A stretch of DNA of 64,000 nucleotides, taken from contig NZ_JACCCC010000001.1 of the NCBI RefSeq assembly GCF_013408795.1, forward strand, positions 1,426,001 to 1,490,000, in the 5' to 3' direction. Position numbers and translations under genes: made by a program. This document shows, piece after piece, positions 1-9,154 of this stretch (the first letter of the stretch is position 1; each line of letters opens with the position of its first letter). A model generated the notes under the pieces. It saw only the letters and a program-made list of their open reading frames with translations. It did no database searches and was not told the DNA's origin. This DNA comes from Spinactinospora alkalitolerans (GTDB taxonomy: Bacteria > Actinomycetota > Actinomycetes > Streptosporangiales > Streptosporangiaceae).

Positions 1-252
1 GGCCTCCTGCACGACGTCGTGGACGGTGACGATGGAGGGATGGCTCAGTCCCGCGCAGATCCGGGCCTCGCGCATGGTGCGGCGCACCAGCTCGTCGCGG
101 ACGTCGGCCTCCAGGTCGCGGGAGACCCGGACCTCCTTGACGGCGACCTGCCGGTGCAGCAGTTCGTCCTCGGCGCGCCAGACGGTCCCCATGCCGCCGT
201 GGCCGATCGGCTCGACCAGTCGGTAGCGTTCGGCGAGTATCTGCGGGCCCAT
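1..252 (-). CDS. Serine/threonine protein kinase, N-terminal part (runs off the window)
   Basis: The first 84 codons of a Hanks-type kinase are visible; the rest lies before position 1. The N-lobe is recognisable: a glycine-rich loop (GHGGMG, about residues 17-22), the VAVK lysine of beta-3 (about residue 42) and a helix-C glutamate in the MREAR segment. The ATG at 252 sits directly before the first kinase strand (ILAERYRLVEPIG), as in PknB/PknD-type kinases. No strong Shine-Dalgarno is visible upstream. It lies 49 bp downstream of the acyl-CoA synthetase on the same strand, so the two could be cotranscribed. Substrates and any extracellular sensor domain cannot be judged from this fragment. 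Confidence 0.9.
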   Translation of the reverse strand, partial: MGPQILAERYRLVEPIGHGGMGTVWRAEDELLHRQVAVKEVRVSRDLEADVRDELVRRTMREARICAGLSHPSIVTVHDVVQEA

Positions 253-301
253 GGTCAACGACGATAGCGCCGGCATCGCCGCCGGCGCATCGCGCGGACG
301 G

Positions 302-1945
302 TCACCTCTCGGCCACGGACGCCGGGTCCCGGACCACGGCGGCGGCCCACCGGTAGTCCTGCTTGCCCACCGCGGTGCGCTTGACCTCCTCCACCCTGTG
401 GAAGCGGCGCGGCACCTTGAAACCGGCCAGCCTGGTGCGGCAGAAGTCGCGCAACTGCTCGTCGGTGGGACTGCTGCCGGGCGCGGGTGAGACCACCGCG
501 GTGACGCGCTGACCGAGCCGTTCGTCCGGCGCGGGGACCACGATCGTGTCGCTGATGCCGGGGTGCGACTTGAGGACGGACTCCACCTCTTCGGGGTAGA
601 CCTTCTCGCCACCGGTGTTGATGACGGCCGAACCGCGCCCGAGCAGCACGACGGAACCGTCCTCGGCGACCGTGCCGAAGTCCCCGGACATCACCCAGCG
701 CCGGCCGTCGGCATCGACGGGGAACGTCCGCTCGGTCGTGGCCGGATCGTTGTAATAGCCGAGCGGGATCCGGCCGGTGCGCGCGATCCGGCCGATCTGC
801 TCGGAGCCGGGCGGCAGCGGCCGCAGCGCCTCGTCCAGCACCGAGACGCTGGCGCCCATGGTGAAGCGGCGGGTGTCGCCCTCGGCCCCGGACGCGCCGC
901 ACACGCCCGTCTCGGAGCCGCCGTAGCTGTCGTTGAGGGCGGCAGTCGGCCGCCACGCCCGCCACAGCTCCCGCACGGCCGGGCTCAGCGGAGTGCCGCC
1001 GGAGCTGAGCACGTGCAGTCCGGCGCACCGGTGCGGCTCGGCGAGCAGGCGCTGGGCGAACGGGCGCGCCATGGCGTCGCCCACGCACTGCACCATCTGC
1101 ACGCCCTCGCGGTCGGCCAGCGCCACGGCGCGGCGCGGATCGAAGGCCCGGTCGGTGTTGAGCACCACGGTCTGCCCGCTGAACAGCATGGCCAGGGCGT
1201 TCCACTGGCCCGCGGCGTGCATCAGCGGGCCCAGGACCAGCATCGCGCGCCCGCGGGCCCGTGCGGCGCGGGCGCCCAGTTCGCCGGGGCCGGCCGCGCG
1301 GGGCGAGCCGGGGCGACGGCGCTCCAGAGCCACCCGGAACAGGTCCTCCTGGCGCCACATCACGCCCTTGGGGTAGCCGGTGGTGCCGCCGGTGTAGAGC
1401 AGGTAGAGGTCGTCGCCGGAGGTGCGGGGCAGGCCGCGGGAGCCGGCCCCGGCCCGGGCGAGCGCGGTCTCGTAGTCGACGCCGGCCAGCGGGGCGGCGC
1501 CGGAGCCGTCGTCCAGCAGCACGACGTGGCGCAGCTTGGGCAGGTCGGCCGTGATCCCGGCGACCGGGCCGGTGAGCGAGCGCTCGGCGATCAGCGCGAC
1601 CGCGTCGGAGTCGGCCAGGACGTGGCGCAGTTCGGCGGCGACGTAGCGGTAGTTGACGTTGATCGGGACGGTTCCGGCGCGCCAGGCCCCGAACGCCGAC
1701 TCCAGCCACTCGGCCCGGTTGAACGCCAGAATCGCGACGTGCTCGCCCGGGCGGACCCCCGCAGCGCACAGGTGCCGGGCCACGCGGGTGGCGCGCCGGT
1801 CGAGCTCGGCGAAGGAGATGCGGCGCTCCCCGGCGACCACCGCGGTGCGCTCCGGCACGGCGCCGGCGACCGCCTCCAGCAGTGCGGGCAGGGAGAGGCC
1901 GCCGGAACCGCTCGGGCCCGGTTCGGTACATCGCATTTCGGTCAT
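302..1945 (-). CDS. AMP-forming acyl-CoA synthetase (FadD-like)
   Basis: A 547-residue member of the ANL superfamily, which activates a carboxylic acid to acyl-AMP and then to the CoA thioester in the cytoplasm. Visible signatures are the P-loop-like motif LLYTGGTTGYPKG (residues 182-194), the A5-type motif SYGGSETG, the hinge region with INTGGEKVYPEEVE, and a C-terminal VGKQDY lysine suited to adenylation. The length matches medium/long-chain or steroid-type FadD proteins. The ATG at 1945 has GAGGGG 7 nt upstream. The substrate cannot be deduced. It is transcribed away from rocD and towards the kinase. Confidence 0.9.
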   Translation of the reverse strand: MTEMRCTEPGPSGSGGLSLPALLEAVAGAVPERTAVVAGERRISFAELDRRATRVARHLCAAGVRPGEHVAILAFNRAEWLESAFGAWRAGTVPINVNYRYVAAELRHVLADSDAVALIAERSLTGPVAGITADLPKLRHVVLLDDGSGAAPLAGVDYETALARAGAGSRGLPRTSGDDLYLLYTGGTTGYPKGVMWRQEDLFRVALERRRPGSPRAAGPGELGARAARARGRAMLVLGPLMHAAGQWNALAMLFSGQTVVLNTDRAFDPRRAVALADREGVQMVQCVGDAMARPFAQRLLAEPHRCAGLHVLSSGGTPLSPAVRELWRAWRPTAALNDSYGGSETGVCGASGAEGDTRRFTMGASVSVLDEALRPLPPGSEQIGRIARTGRIPLGYYNDPATTERTFPVDADGRRWVMSGDFGTVAEDGSVVLLGRGSAVINTGGEKVYPEEVESVLKSHPGISDTIVVPAPDERLGQRVTAVVSPAPGSSPTDEQLRDFCRTRLAGFKVPRRFHRVEEVKRTAVGKQDYRWAAAVVRDPASVAER

Positions 1946-2388
1946 GGGTGCCCCTCAGTCGCGGTTCTACCCCGGGACAGGTATGACGACCGATCCTGCA
2001 GGTATGGGGCAGGTCACGTCCGACCGGGGTGCGGTCTGCGCCGGGAACGGGTCCGGGCCGAAAACCCCGTGTCGCCACGGCTTTTCCCCGCCCGCCCGGT
2101 CCGCGGCCCCGGAACGGCGCGAACGCGCCACCGTGCGGCTGTGCCCAAGGTCACGGCGCTACCCGACCGGCCGCGACGGATTCGCGCCGGCCGTCGGGGC
2201 GACATCGGGCACGGGGCAAGAGCGCGATCTGACAGCTCTGGGCGCCCCACTATGGCGGCACCGCACCCTTGCGCCTGCGAGATCCCATCTGTTCCACTGC
2301 TTGAGGCCGCCCGAACGGGCGCTTTGTGCGTTATCCGAGCGGGTATCCAACGATCGAACAACGATCAATGGTGATCGGAGGCAACTGG
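1946..2388. other. Divergent intergenic region between acyl-CoA synthetase and rocD
   Basis: 443 bp without a convincing gene. Elements visible: two CAGGTATG-like direct repeats around 1976 and 1998; a CGCCCG-AA-CGGGCG inverted repeat at 2308-2321; and two AACGATC direct repeats at 2349-2355 and 2360-2366, exactly 11 bp (one helical turn) apart and just upstream of the rocD ribosome site. The last pair is the best operator candidate. No consensus -35/-10 pair stands out. Confidence 0.5.
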
Positions 2389-3666
2389 ATGAGCAACACG
2401 CGCAGTCTGGGCCACGACGCGGTCAGCGGCAGCGATCCTGCCGGCCCCGTCGTCTCCACCACACAGCACATCGGACTCGCCGAGACGCACTCGGCGCACA
2501 ACTACAACCCTCTGCCCGTCGTCATCGCCGAAGGCGACGGCGCATGGGTGACCGACGTCGAGGGCCGCCGCTACCTCGACTGCCTGGCCGGGTACTCGGC
2601 GATGAACTTCGGCCACCACAATCCCGAACTGCTCGCCGCGGCGCACCGCCAACTGGACCGGGTGACGCTCACCAGCCGCGCCTTCTACAACGACCGGTTC
2701 GCCCCCTACGTCACCGCGCTCGCCGAGCTCGTCGGCAAGGAGCAGGTGCTGCCGATGAACACCGGGGCCGAGGCGGTCGAGACCGGGATCAAGGTCGCCC
2801 GCAAGTGGGGCTACGAGGTCAAGGCGATCCCGGCCGACGAGGCCACCATCGTGGTGGCCGGGGGCAACTTCCACGGCCGCACCACCACCATCGTCTCCTT
2901 CTCCGAGGACCCCGAGGCGTTCGGCGGCTTCGGCCCCTACACCCCGGGCTTCCGCGTCGTCCCCTACGGCGACGCCGAGGCCGTCGCCGCCGCGGTCGAC
3001 GCCACCACGGCGGCGGTTCTGGTCGAGCCGGTGCAGGGCGAGGCCGGCGTCATCGTCCCGCCGCCGGACTACCTGCCCCGCCTCCGCGAGATCTGCGACC
3101 GGGAACAGGTGCTGCTCATCGCCGACGAGGTGCAGTCGGGCCTCGGGCGCACCGGCACGGTCCGGGCGTGCGAGCACACAGGGGTCGTCGCCGACCTCTA
3201 CCTGTTCGGCAAGGCGCTGGGCGGCGGCATCCTGCCGGTCTCGGCGGTCGTCGGCGACGCCGACGTGCTCGGCGTGATCAGGCCGGGCCAGCACGGCAGC
3301 ACGTTCGGCGGCAACCCGCTGGCCTGCGCGATGGGGAGCACGGTCGTGCGGATGCTGCGCGAGGGCCCCTACCTGGACGACGCACGCCGCCTCGGCGAGG
3401 TGATGAACACCAGGATCAAGGAGTTCATCGGCAACGGCGTCGTCGCCGCGCGCGGCATCGGGCTGTGGGCCGGCGTCGACGTCGACGCGTCGCTGGCCAC
3501 CGGGCGCGACCTCTGCGAGCGCCTGGCCGAGCGCGGCGTGCTGGTCAAGGACACCCACGGCTCGACCATCCGGCTCTCGCCGCCGCTGGTCATCACCGAA
3601 GAGGACCTCAACTGGGGCCTGGACCAGCTGGGAGAGGTCCTGACCGACCTGCGCGCCGGTCGGTGA
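2389..3666 (+). CDS. rocD: Ornithine--oxo-acid aminotransferase
   Basis: A PLP enzyme converting ornithine plus 2-oxoglutarate to glutamate semialdehyde plus glutamate, the entry of arginine/ornithine catabolism into proline/glutamate. As a 425-residue class III aminotransferase it shows the N-terminal AHNYNPLPVV segment typical of RocD, the phosphate-binding MNTGAEAVE loop (residues 123-131), IADEVQSGLGRTG with the PLP-ring aspartate (D246), and the Schiff-base lysine in LFGKALGGG (K275). The start was placed at the ATG at 2389 because GGAGG ends 7 nt upstream; an in-frame ATG at 2368 and one at 2326 lack such a site. It is convergent with the SGNH esterase, 15 bp away. No rocF or proline gene adjoins, so it stands alone. 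Confidence 0.93.
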   Translation: MSNTRSLGHDAVSGSDPAGPVVSTTQHIGLAETHSAHNYNPLPVVIAEGDGAWVTDVEGRRYLDCLAGYSAMNFGHHNPELLAAAHRQLDRVTLTSRAFYNDRFAPYVTALAELVGKEQVLPMNTGAEAVETGIKVARKWGYEVKAIPADEATIVVAGGNFHGRTTTIVSFSEDPEAFGGFGPYTPGFRVVPYGDAEAVAAAVDATTAAVLVEPVQGEAGVIVPPPDYLPRLREICDREQVLLIADEVQSGLGRTGTVRACEHTGVVADLYLFGKALGGGILPVSAVVGDADVLGVIRPGQHGSTFGGNPLACAMGSTVVRMLREGPYLDDARRLGEVMNTRIKEFIGNGVVAARGIGLWAGVDVDASLATGRDLCERLAERGVLVKDTHGSTIRLSPPLVITEEDLNWGLDQLGEVLTDLRAGR

Positions 3667-3681
3667 GGCCGCGGGCCGGGC

Positions 3682-4794
3682 TCACTCGGTCTCGGCGGCC
3701 AGCACCTCGGGGCTGGCGTTGTCCACCGTCGAGCGTGTCGCGTAGATCGGGCGGCCCGGTCCCTCCTCGACCTGGGCACGCACCCGCGCGCTCACCGCGT
3801 TCTGCCCTTCCGACGTGGGGTGGAAGGTACTGCGGTCGATGGTGATGCCGTCGGTGAGGCTGCGCAGCAGGACGCCGTTGACCCAGGGCTCCTCGGTGCC
3901 CACCTCGTGGCCGTCCAGCGCGTCGTAGACGTCCACGAACTCCACGCTGCCGACCTCGCCCCAATCGGCGATCCCGGCGTCGACCTCGGCGACGGCCTCC
4001 TCCAACTGCTCGTTGAACCGCTGGATCGTGTCGTTCAGCCAGATCTGGTCGCCCGAGGTCAGCGTGTAGTACAGCCCGGAGGGCTCCTCGACGAACAGGC
4101 GCGGATAGCCCAGCACGATCACCCGGGAGTCGGGGACGCGCTCGCGGACCTCGGCGAGCACGTCGGCGAAGGTCGCCTCGAACGTGCGCATGCGCTTGTC
4201 GACGTCGTCCTCCTGGGCCTGGCAGGCGCTGCTCTCCAGCAGCGGGACGCGCAGCATGCAGGTCTTGAGCACCGAGGTGAACCCGAGGTCGTTGCCGCCG
4301 ATGCCGATCGTGACCAGCGAGGTGTGCGGGGTGAGCGAGGCGATCTGGGAGTCCTCCGAGTCCAGCGACTCCAGCATCACGTTGCCCCGCTGCCCGCTGC
4401 AGGCCAGGAAGGTCAGCTCGCCGGCGAAGTCGTAGGAGCGGGCCACGGTCTCGGGGTAGGCGTTGGCCGAGCGCCAGCACCCGTCCGCCACGGCGGTATC
4501 GGGCGCGTAGTCCTCGGCGCCGTCGCCGGAGGAGTAGGAGTCGCCGAGGGCGTAGTAGTTTCCCCAGGTCGCGGCCTCGACAGGGGACAGTTCGACCAGC
4601 CGGCCGTCCTCGTCGGGCCCGTCGCCGGGCGGAGGGAGGCCCGGGCCGCACCAGGTGCCGGAGAGATCGCACCACGCCTGCCGGACCGCGCCGCGCGTCG
4701 CGGGCACGGCGGCGACGACGATGCAGGTGACGACCAGCACGGCGGCGATGGCACCGAGGACGAGGGTCCGTGTTCCGACGGCCGGTTTCCGCAC
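3682..4794 (-). CDS. SGNH/GDSL-family lipase/esterase, membrane-anchored
   Basis: A 370-residue hydrolase. Block I is YALGDSYSSGDG with the catalytic serine, block III is GIGGNDLGF with the oxyanion Gly/Asn, and block V is DRSTFHPTSEGQ with the Asp-x-x-His pair. This is the Streptomyces-type secreted lipase/esterase arrangement. An N-terminal hydrophobic stretch (LVLGAIAAVLVVTCIVVAAV) acts as an uncleaved anchor or signal peptide, so the enzyme acts outside the membrane. The GTG at 4794 has GGAG 7 nt upstream. A frame open from an ATG at 4935 would add 47 basic residues encoded partly by intergenic repeat A and is rejected. The substrate is unknown. Confidence 0.85.
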   Translation of the reverse strand: MRKPAVGTRTLVLGAIAAVLVVTCIVVAAVPATRGAVRQAWCDLSGTWCGPGLPPPGDGPDEDGRLVELSPVEAATWGNYYALGDSYSSGDGAEDYAPDTAVADGCWRSANAYPETVARSYDFAGELTFLACSGQRGNVMLESLDSEDSQIASLTPHTSLVTIGIGGNDLGFTSVLKTCMLRVPLLESSACQAQEDDVDKRMRTFEATFADVLAEVRERVPDSRVIVLGYPRLFVEEPSGLYYTLTSGDQIWLNDTIQRFNEQLEEAVAEVDAGIADWGEVGSVEFVDVYDALDGHEVGTEEPWVNGVLLRSLTDGITIDRSTFHPTSEGQNAVSARVRAQVEEGPGRPIYATRSTVDNASPEVLAAETE

Positions 4795-4923
4795 TGCCCC
4801 GCTCCGCCTTCCGCTCTGCCACTGTCGGCGTACCGGCCACAAGATTACCCGCCGCGGCACACCGCGGATTCGGCCGGAACCGGCCCGGGCGCGGCGGGGT
4901 TTAAACGCGCCCGGCCCCTTCAA

Positions 4924-5090
4924 CGTGAGTTTCAACCTCGGCCATCGGGGGTTGTGAAGCCTCAGCCGAAGGAGGGACTCGCGGTGGCCGGGTGATGGTG
5001 TACGCCGTCCCCGGCCTCAGCAGGGGGTCGAGGCGGAGGGGGCCCACCCGCGCGCCTACTCCGTCCCGGGGCCGAGGTTGAAACCCAAGG
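4924..5090. repeat. Composite intergenic repeat, copy A (hairpin-less)
   Basis: About 167 bp between bioF (stop at 5091) and the SGNH esterase, both on the minus strand. The left end (GTGAGTTTCAACCTCGGCC, from 4925) matches the reverse complement of the right end of copy D. The right part, with GCGCCTACTCCGTCCCGGGG and CCGAGGTTGAAACCCAAG, is the reverse complement of the left ends of copies B and D. The central hairpin seen in B, C and D is absent. The repeat directly abuts the bioF stop codon. It is 130 bp upstream of the esterase start, so it could influence both genes. Type and function are unknown. Confidence 0.75.
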
Positions 5091-6272
5091 TCAAGATCGG
5101 CGAAGGCCCTCGGGCCGGGTGGCGGTGACGACCTCCAGTGCGCGTCCGATCTCGTCCTCGGTGAGGTCGGCCCGGGCGGTCAGCCGCAGCCGGGAGTGTC
5201 CGTCGGGGACCGAGGGCGGCCGGAAGCAGCCCACCCGCACGCCCGCATCCAGGCAGCGCCGGGCCCATTGCACCGCGGCATCAGGGGAGGGGGCGCGGAC
5301 GGAGACGACGGCGGCGCCGGGGGCGCCGGTGCGCAGTCCCGCCGCCGTGAGTCCCGCCGCCAGCCTGCGGGCGGTCGAACGCACCCGCGCGGCCCGCTCC
5401 GGTTCGGCGCGCAGCAGCCGCAGCGCCGCCAGCGCGCCGCCCGCCGACGCGGGCGCGAGCCCGGTGTCGAAGACGAACGTCCGCGCCGTCTCGGCGAGGT
5501 GCCGGATGACTCCGCGCGGCCCCAGGACCGCGCCGCCCTGCGCGCCCAGCGACTTCGACAGCGTCACCGAGACCACGACGTCGCCGGCCCCGCTCAGCCC
5601 GGCGGCGCTGAGGGCGCCCGCGCCGCTGTCGCCGAGCACCCCCAGGCCGTGCGCGTCGTCCAGGACCAGTGCCGCGCCGTGCTCCCTGCAGGCCCGCGCC
5701 AGCCCGGCGACATCGGCGAGGTCGCCGTCCACGGAGAACACGGTGTCGCTGACCACCAGCCGGCGGGGCTCGGCCGCGGCGGCGAGGGCCGCCCGCGCCG
5801 CCGCGGCGTCGGCGTGGCCGAACAGCGACACGCGCGCGCCGGAGGCCTTGGCCAGCCGGGTCGCGTCGATCAGCGAGGCGTGGTTGTACCGGTCGCACAC
5901 GAGGTGGGTCCCTGCTCCGGACAGTGCGGTGACCATGCCCAGGTTGGCGGCGAACCCGGAGGAGAACACCAGGGCGGCCTCGGCGCCGTGGAAGTCGGTC
6001 AGCTCGGCCTCCAGCTCACCGTGCAGGGCGGTGCTGCCGGTGACCAGGCGCGAACCGGTCGCGCCCGCGCCCCAGCGCACGGCGGCGTCGGCGGCGGCGC
6101 GGGTGACCACGGGATGGCGGGTCAGCCCCAGGTAGTCGTTGCCGGCCAGGTCCAGCACGTCCTCGTGCCGGCCCCGGGGGCGCAGCCGCCGGGTCAGCCC
6201 GGCCCGCGCCCGCTCCGCGGCCGCCCGTTCCAGCCAGCCGAACGGGTCCGCCGCCTGCACGTCGGCCGTCAC
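5091..6272 (-). CDS. bioF: 8-amino-7-oxononanoate synthase
   Basis: Condenses pimeloyl-ACP/CoA with alanine, the first step of biotin ring assembly. The 393-residue fold-type I PLP enzyme has all family landmarks: NDYLGL near the N-terminus (residues 45-50), the PLP-stacking histidine in YNHASLID (H131), VLDDAHGLGVLG (D205, H208) and the Schiff-base lysine in TLSKSLGAQGG (K240). The GTG at 6272 was chosen because a GGAGGGAG site ends about 7 nt upstream; ATGs at 6308 and 6332 add a basic, non-conserved tail. It is divergent from bioA-bioD over a 152-bp gap. The last codons run straight into repeat A. Confidence 0.95.
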   Translation of the reverse strand: MTADVQAADPFGWLERAAAERARAGLTRRLRPRGRHEDVLDLAGNDYLGLTRHPVVTRAAADAAVRWGAGATGSRLVTGSTALHGELEAELTDFHGAEAALVFSSGFAANLGMVTALSGAGTHLVCDRYNHASLIDATRLAKASGARVSLFGHADAAAARAALAAAAEPRRLVVSDTVFSVDGDLADVAGLARACREHGAALVLDDAHGLGVLGDSGAGALSAAGLSGAGDVVVSVTLSKSLGAQGGAVLGPRGVIRHLAETARTFVFDTGLAPASAGGALAALRLLRAEPERAARVRSTARRLAAGLTAAGLRTGAPGAAVVSVRAPSPDAAVQWARRCLDAGVRVGCFRPPSVPDGHSRLRLTARADLTEDEIGRALEVVTATRPEGLRRS

Positions 6273-6424
6273 GATCGCGCTCCCTCCCGTCCCCCGCCAG
6301 GTCCCCATGACCCTCACACGCCGCGCCCGCACCCGTCATCCGTGGAACCCGACAAAGATCGGCGCGGATTCTCTGGCGCCGCCCGCCTTCCGGCCGGCGG
6401 CGCGGATTGGCAGCATGGAGCGCC
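6273..6424. promoter_or_regulatory. Divergent bioF / bioA control region
   Basis: 152 bp shared by the two biotin transcription units. It holds two GCGCGGATT direct repeats (about 6362-6370 and 6400-6408) flanking an inverted repeat, GCGCCGCC (6376-6383) and GGCGGCGC (6396-6403), with a 12-nt loop, ending 21 bp before bioA. No match to a BirA-type TTGTAAACC operator or a BioQ-type TGAAC-N3-GTTAC operator was seen. A role in biotin-responsive control is inference from position. Confidence 0.45.
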
Positions 6425-7813
6425 ATGACGCTACACACAGTGACGGAGTCGGCCGCGAGTAGGGCGAACAGGGCGGGCAGCGCGGATCGTGGAAGCGGCG
6501 CCGCGTGGGTGCGCGAGGTGGACCGCGCGCACGTGTGGCATCCCTACGAAGCCGCTGCCACCGCCGTCGGCACACGGCCCTCCGACGCGCCCTTCGTGGT
6601 GCGCCGGGCCGAGGGCACCCGGCTGCACCTGACCGCGGCCGACGGCACCGAGCACGAGGCCGTGGACGGCATGTCCTCGTGGTGGTCGGCGATCCACGGC
6701 TACGCCCACCCCGTCCTGGACGAGGCCGTGCGCGCGCAACTGGACCGGTTCTCCCACGTCATGTTCGGCGGACTCACCCACGAGCCCGCCGCGCGGCTCG
6801 CCGCCACCCTGGTCGAGACCACCCCCGATCCGCTGCGGCACGTCTTCCTCTCCGACTCCGGTTCGGTCTCCGTGGAGGTCGCGCTGAAGATGTGCCTGCA
6901 GTACCAGCGCTCACTCGGCCGGCCGGCCAAGCGCCGGGTGCTCACCTGGCGCGGCGGCTACCACGGCGACACCTTCCACGCGATGTCGGTGTGCGATCCG
7001 GAGGGCGGCATGCACGCGCTGTGGGGCGACGTGCTGCCCCGCCAGGTCTTCGCCGCGGCCCCGCCCGAGGGCTTCGCGGCCGAACCGGACCCCGCCTACC
7101 TGCGCCACCTGGAAGAACTGGTCGCGGCGCACGCCGGGGAGCTCGCCGCGGTGATCGTGGAACCGGTGGTGCAGGGCGCCGGCGGGATGCGCTTCCACAG
7201 CCCGGCCTACCTGCGGGCGCTGCGCGAGATCACCGCCCGCTACGGCGTGCTGCTGGTCTTCGACGAGATCGCGACCGGGTTCGGCCGCACCGGCGAGCTG
7301 TTCGCCGCCGACCACGCCGGGGTCTGCCCCGATGTGATGTGCCTGGGCAAGGCGCTCACCGGCGGCTATCTCAGCATGGCGGCGACGTTGTGCACGACCG
7401 AGGTCGCCGAGGGCATCGCCGGCGGCGAGGTCCCGGTGCTCGCCCACGGCCCGACGTTCATGGGCAACCCGCTGGCCGCGGCCGTCGCCGACGCCTCGAT
7501 CGGGCTGCTGCTCGGAGGGGACTGGCGGGCCGATGTCGCGCGGATCGAGGCGGGGCTGCGCGCCGGTCTGGAGCCGGCCCGCGCGCTGCCGGGAGTCGAG
7601 GACGTGCGGGTGCTCGGCGCGATCGGCGTCATCCGGCTCGACCGGCCGGTCGCCATGCGCGCGGCCACCGAGGCCGCCCTGCGCGCGGGGGCGTGGCTGC
7701 GGCCGTTCCGCGACCTCGTCTACACGATGCCGCCCTACATCAGCGACGCCGCCGACATCGAGCGGATCACCGGCGGCATGCTCGCCGCGGCCCGGGCCTC
7801 GGTCGGGGCATGA
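6425..7813 (+). CDS. bioA: Adenosylmethionine--8-amino-7-oxononanoate aminotransferase
   Basis: Transfers the SAM amino group to KAPA, giving 7,8-diaminopelargonate (second step of biotin ring assembly). This 462-residue class III aminotransferase shows WHPY near the N-terminus (38-41), [14 protein letters not shown] (83-96, the BioA-specific substrate region), [16 protein letters not shown] (141-156), [12 protein letters not shown] (279-290, PLP aspartate D280) and the lysine in [10 protein letters not shown] (K309). The ATG at 6425 follows GGAG by 4 nt. An upstream TTG at 6407 is possible but less likely. Its stop overlaps the bioD start (ATGA), so the pair is translationally coupled. Confidence 0.95.
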   Translation: MTLHTVTESAASRANRAGSADRGSGAAWVREVDRAHVWHPYEAAATAVGTRPSDAPFVVRRAEGTRLHLTAADGTEHEAVDGMSSWWSAIHGYAHPVLDEAVRAQLDRFSHVMFGGLTHEPAARLAATLVETTPDPLRHVFLSDSGSVSVEVALKMCLQYQRSLGRPAKRRVLTWRGGYHGDTFHAMSVCDPEGGMHALWGDVLPRQVFAAAPPEGFAAEPDPAYLRHLEELVAAHAGELAAVIVEPVVQGAGGMRFHSPAYLRALREITARYGVLLVFDEIATGFGRTGELFAADHAGVCPDVMCLGKALTGGYLSMAATLCTTEVAEGIAGGEVPVLAHGPTFMGNPLAAAVADASIGLLLGGDWRADVARIEAGLRAGLEPARALPGVEDVRVLGAIGVIRLDRPVAMRAATEAALRAGAWLRPFRDLVYTMPPYISDAADIERITGGMLAAARASVGA

Positions 7814-8577
7814 GCGTCCTCGTCGTCACCGGCACCGGAACCGAGGTCGGCAAGACCGTCGCCACCGCGGCCGTCGCCGCCGTCCGGACCGCGAGCGGTG
7901 AACGCGTCGCCGTGCTCAAACCCGCGCAGACCGGCGTGGTCGGCGCGCAGCGGGGCGACGCCGACGAGGTGGCCCGGCTGGTCCCCGGCGTGACAGCAGT
8001 GGAGCTGGCCCGCTACCCCGAGCCGCTGGCGCCGGCCACGGCCGCCCGCCGCGCCGCACTGCCCCCGATGCCGGTCCGGCGGGTCGCCGAAGCGGTCGCC
8101 GGGCTGCGCGAGCGGCACGACCTGGTCCTCGTCGAGGGCGCGGGCGGGCTGCTGGTCCGGTTCGACGACACCGGTGCGACCATCGCCGACGCCGCCGCCG
8201 AGTTGGGCGCCCCGGTCCTGGTGGTGGCCCGCTCCGGGCTGGGAACGCTGAACGCCACCGCGCTGACGACCGAGGCCCTGCGCGCCCGCGGCCTGGACTG
8301 CCCGGGCGTGCTGATCGGCGGCTGGCCGCCGGCTCCCGACCTGGCCGAGCGCTGCAACCTCGCCGATCTCCCCGAGGCCGCGGGCGCCCCGCTGCTGGGC
8401 GCCCTCCCCGAGGGACTCCCGCGCCGCCCGGCAAAGGAGTTCGCCGCTGCCGCGGCCGCCGCACTCGCTCCGCCTCTCGGCGGCACCTGGAACGCGCAGG
8501 CCTTCCGGCACCGGTACGCGCCGGAGCCGGGCCTCAACCGCGTGCGGACCCCGGCGGGACCGGACTGCGCAGGGTGA
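7810..8577 (+). CDS. bioD: Dethiobiotin synthetase
   Basis: ATP-dependent carboxylation and ring closure of diaminopelargonate to dethiobiotin. The 255-residue P-loop protein starts with the BioD signature [10 protein letters not shown] (7-16), followed by [15 protein letters not shown] and [11 protein letters not shown], all family hallmarks. The C-terminus is about 20-25 residues longer than usual and overlaps the convergent DUF3291 gene by 44 bp. The final biotin step (bioB) is not in this window. Confidence 0.95.
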   Translation: MSVLVVTGTGTEVGKTVATAAVAAVRTASGERVAVLKPAQTGVVGAQRGDADEVARLVPGVTAVELARYPEPLAPATAARRAALPPMPVRRVAEAVAGLRERHDLVLVEGAGGLLVRFDDTGATIADAAAELGAPVLVVARSGLGTLNATALTTEALRARGLDCPGVLIGGWPPAPDLAERCNLADLPEAAGAPLLGALPEGLPRRPAKEFAAAAAAALAPPLGGTWNAQAFRHRYAPEPGLNRVRTPAGPDCAG

Positions 8578-9040
8578 AGGCGCGCGGGGTGGGTCCGTGC
8601 TCCCTGAGGTCGGCCAGCCGGGCGCGGGCCTCGGACGCGGAGGGCCGCCGGCCGTCCCCGATCCACCACAGCGCCCGCTCCGTGGCGACCGGCAGACCGG
8701 TCCGGCGCCGCCAGGCGAGCAGGTCGTCCCTGCTGCGGTAGGCGAAGTCGCGCAGGTCGGCGAGGGAACGCCACAGCGAGACCTCCGGCGTCCCGGCGTC
8801 GCCGGCCTCGACGACCGCCACGTGCCCCGGATGCCCGGCCGCGCGCGCCCGCAGCGCGGCGGCGAGTTCGGCCACCTCCGCGCCGTGTTCGCCCGCGTCG
8901 GCCGGCAGGAGGATCGCGTGGGCCTGGGCCAGCACGGGGACCGGGGGCACCGGTGACCCGGCCGCGGCGGCGGGGCGCGGGCGGGAGAGGTCGGCGGCCG
9001 GCGGCGCGACCGCCGAGAGCGTGGGCGTTGACGACGACAT
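8534..9040 (-). CDS. DUF3291 domain protein
   Basis: 168 residues. After a 30-residue low-complexity Ala/Pro lead, the DUF3291 pattern is clear: LAQAHAILLPAD, VSLWRSLADLRDFAYRSR, a basic WRRRTGLP turn, ALWWIGDGRRPSASEAR and [14 protein letters not shown]. The fold is expected to be a dimeric alpha/beta barrel like antibiotic-biosynthesis monooxygenases; no biochemical role is established for DUF3291. The ATG at 9040 has GGGAGG 6 nt upstream. It is divergent from a MocR regulator, and 3'-overlaps bioD. The adjacent regulator suggests a small-metabolite response, but this is inference. Confidence 0.8.
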   Translation of the reverse strand: MSSSTPTLSAVAPPAADLSRPRPAAAAGSPVPPVPVLAQAHAILLPADAGEHGAEVAELAAALRARAAGHPGHVAVVEAGDAGTPEVSLWRSLADLRDFAYRSRDDLLAWRRRTGLPVATERALWWIGDGRRPSASEARARLADLREHGPTPRAFTLRSPVPPGSARG

Positions 9041-9154
9041 GTGCGCCTCCCGGCACGATCCGGTAAAGAGTCCATTCGAACCATGGACCAAGACCAATTT
9101 CAATGCCAATATCGCAGTGGAGTGCGGGATCCGGTAGGGCCAATGGAGCGTGAA
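9041..9154. promoter_or_regulatory. Divergent control region with inverted repeat and CCAAT-type direct repeats (MocR operator candidate)
   Basis: 114 bp between DUF3291 and the MocR gene. A perfect inverted repeat GTCCAT-N7-ATGGAC spans 9070-9088. It is followed by four spaced copies of a CCAA(T/G) motif (GACCAAG, GACCAAT, TGCCAAT, GGCCAAT) between about 9086 and 9144. MocR proteins commonly bind spaced direct repeats beside their own divergent gene, so this is the likely autoregulatory and target site. The AT-rich core (CAATTTCAATGCCAATAT) stands out from its GC-rich surroundings. Confidence 0.55.

Noticed and set aside
4795-4935. An N-terminal extension of the SGNH esterase starting at the ATG at 4935
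   Set aside because: The extra residues are basic, encoded partly by repeat A, and precede the natural signal/anchor; the GTG at 4794 has a proper ribosome site.
6273-6424. A BirA or BioQ operator, or riboswitch, in the bioF/bioA gap
   Set aside because: No TTGTAAACC or TGAAC/GTTAC half-sites and no conserved riboswitch core were found; only a generic hairpin is present.
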